15,778 nucleotides of DNA, from positions 6,402-22,179 of the forward strand of contig PMTP01000117.1 in NCBI GenBank assembly GCA_003167305.1. The letters are read 5' to 3'. Shown in pieces: positions 15,734 through 15,778 of the stretch. This DNA is from Acidobacteriaceae bacterium. Lineage in GTDB: Bacteria > Acidobacteriota > Terriglobia > Terriglobales > Acidobacteriaceae. The position numbers and the translations under genes were made by a program. The notes under the pieces were generated by a model that searched no databases, was not told where the DNA came from, and was given only the letters and a program-made list of their open reading frames with translations. The first letter of the stretch is position 1. Each line of letters begins with the position of its first letter.

Positions 15734-15778
15734 TTATTCGGCAGGTTCCGGCTCACGGGGAAAGAGGCCCGGCTGCTC
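15734..15778 (-). CDS. Possible 3' end of a minus-strand gene running in from the right edge
   Basis: On the minus strand the frame is open from the window edge to a TAA (complement of 15734-15736), giving 14 residues 'EQPGLFPREPEPAE'. The acidic/proline-rich tail and normal GC-rich codon use look like the C-terminus of a protein, but this is too short for identification and could be chance. Confidence 0.3.
   Translation of the reverse strand, partial: EQPGLFPREPEPAE

Overview
The window reads as chromosomal DNA of a GC-rich, Gram-negative-type soil bacterium, most likely an acidobacterium. This is inferred from the gene mix (a long Ig-repeat lipoprotein, a Tat-exported GH43 glycosidase, an acidobacterial-looking style of spacer repeats and a REP-associated transposase), not from any rRNA marker. 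Two housekeeping genes anchor it: ruvB (minus, 3535-4572) and gyrA (plus, 11925-14531). No phage, plasmid backbone, CRISPR array, rRNA or tRNA was recognised.

Left part (1-4790): the 3' end of a glycine-zipper envelope-type protein (1-504); a FAD-dependent oxidoreductase of the protoporphyrinogen-oxidase/UDP-galactopyranose-mutase-like superfamily (616-2196); a 147-bp MITE-like spacer bounded by 13-bp inverted repeats (2235-2381) holding a REP-like hairpin; then, on the minus strand, ruvB, an AT-rich secreted orphan (3028-3501) and a peroxiredoxin-like thioredoxin-fold protein (2394-2951).

Middle (4791-11777): a 1012-residue lipoprotein with seven Ig-like repeats, converging through a clean bidirectional terminator (7852-7881) on a GH43 glycoside hydrolase; a DUF3592-like membrane protein on the minus strand; a divergent polytopic GT-C-like membrane protein; and a small ORF that looks like the C-terminal remnant of an XRE-type antitoxin, just upstream of the gyrA promoter.

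Right part (11778-15778): gyrA with wild-type quinolone-determining residues, a strong dyad after its stop, a small HNH nuclease gene, and a compact RAYT (REP-associated tyrosine transposase) gene enclosed by two copies of a two-hairpin REP element in inverted orientation (28 of 28 and 17 of 17 matching bases). The RAYT stop codon sits in the centre of one REP palindrome and its start codon touches the other. Two hairpins of an unrelated REP type follow, and a minus-strand gene may run in from the right edge.

Apart from the possible co-directional ruvB / secreted orphan / thioredoxin run, the genes do not form an obvious pathway: this is mostly single-gene housekeeping and envelope content. 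The most distinctive structure is the RAYT/REP unit at the right end.
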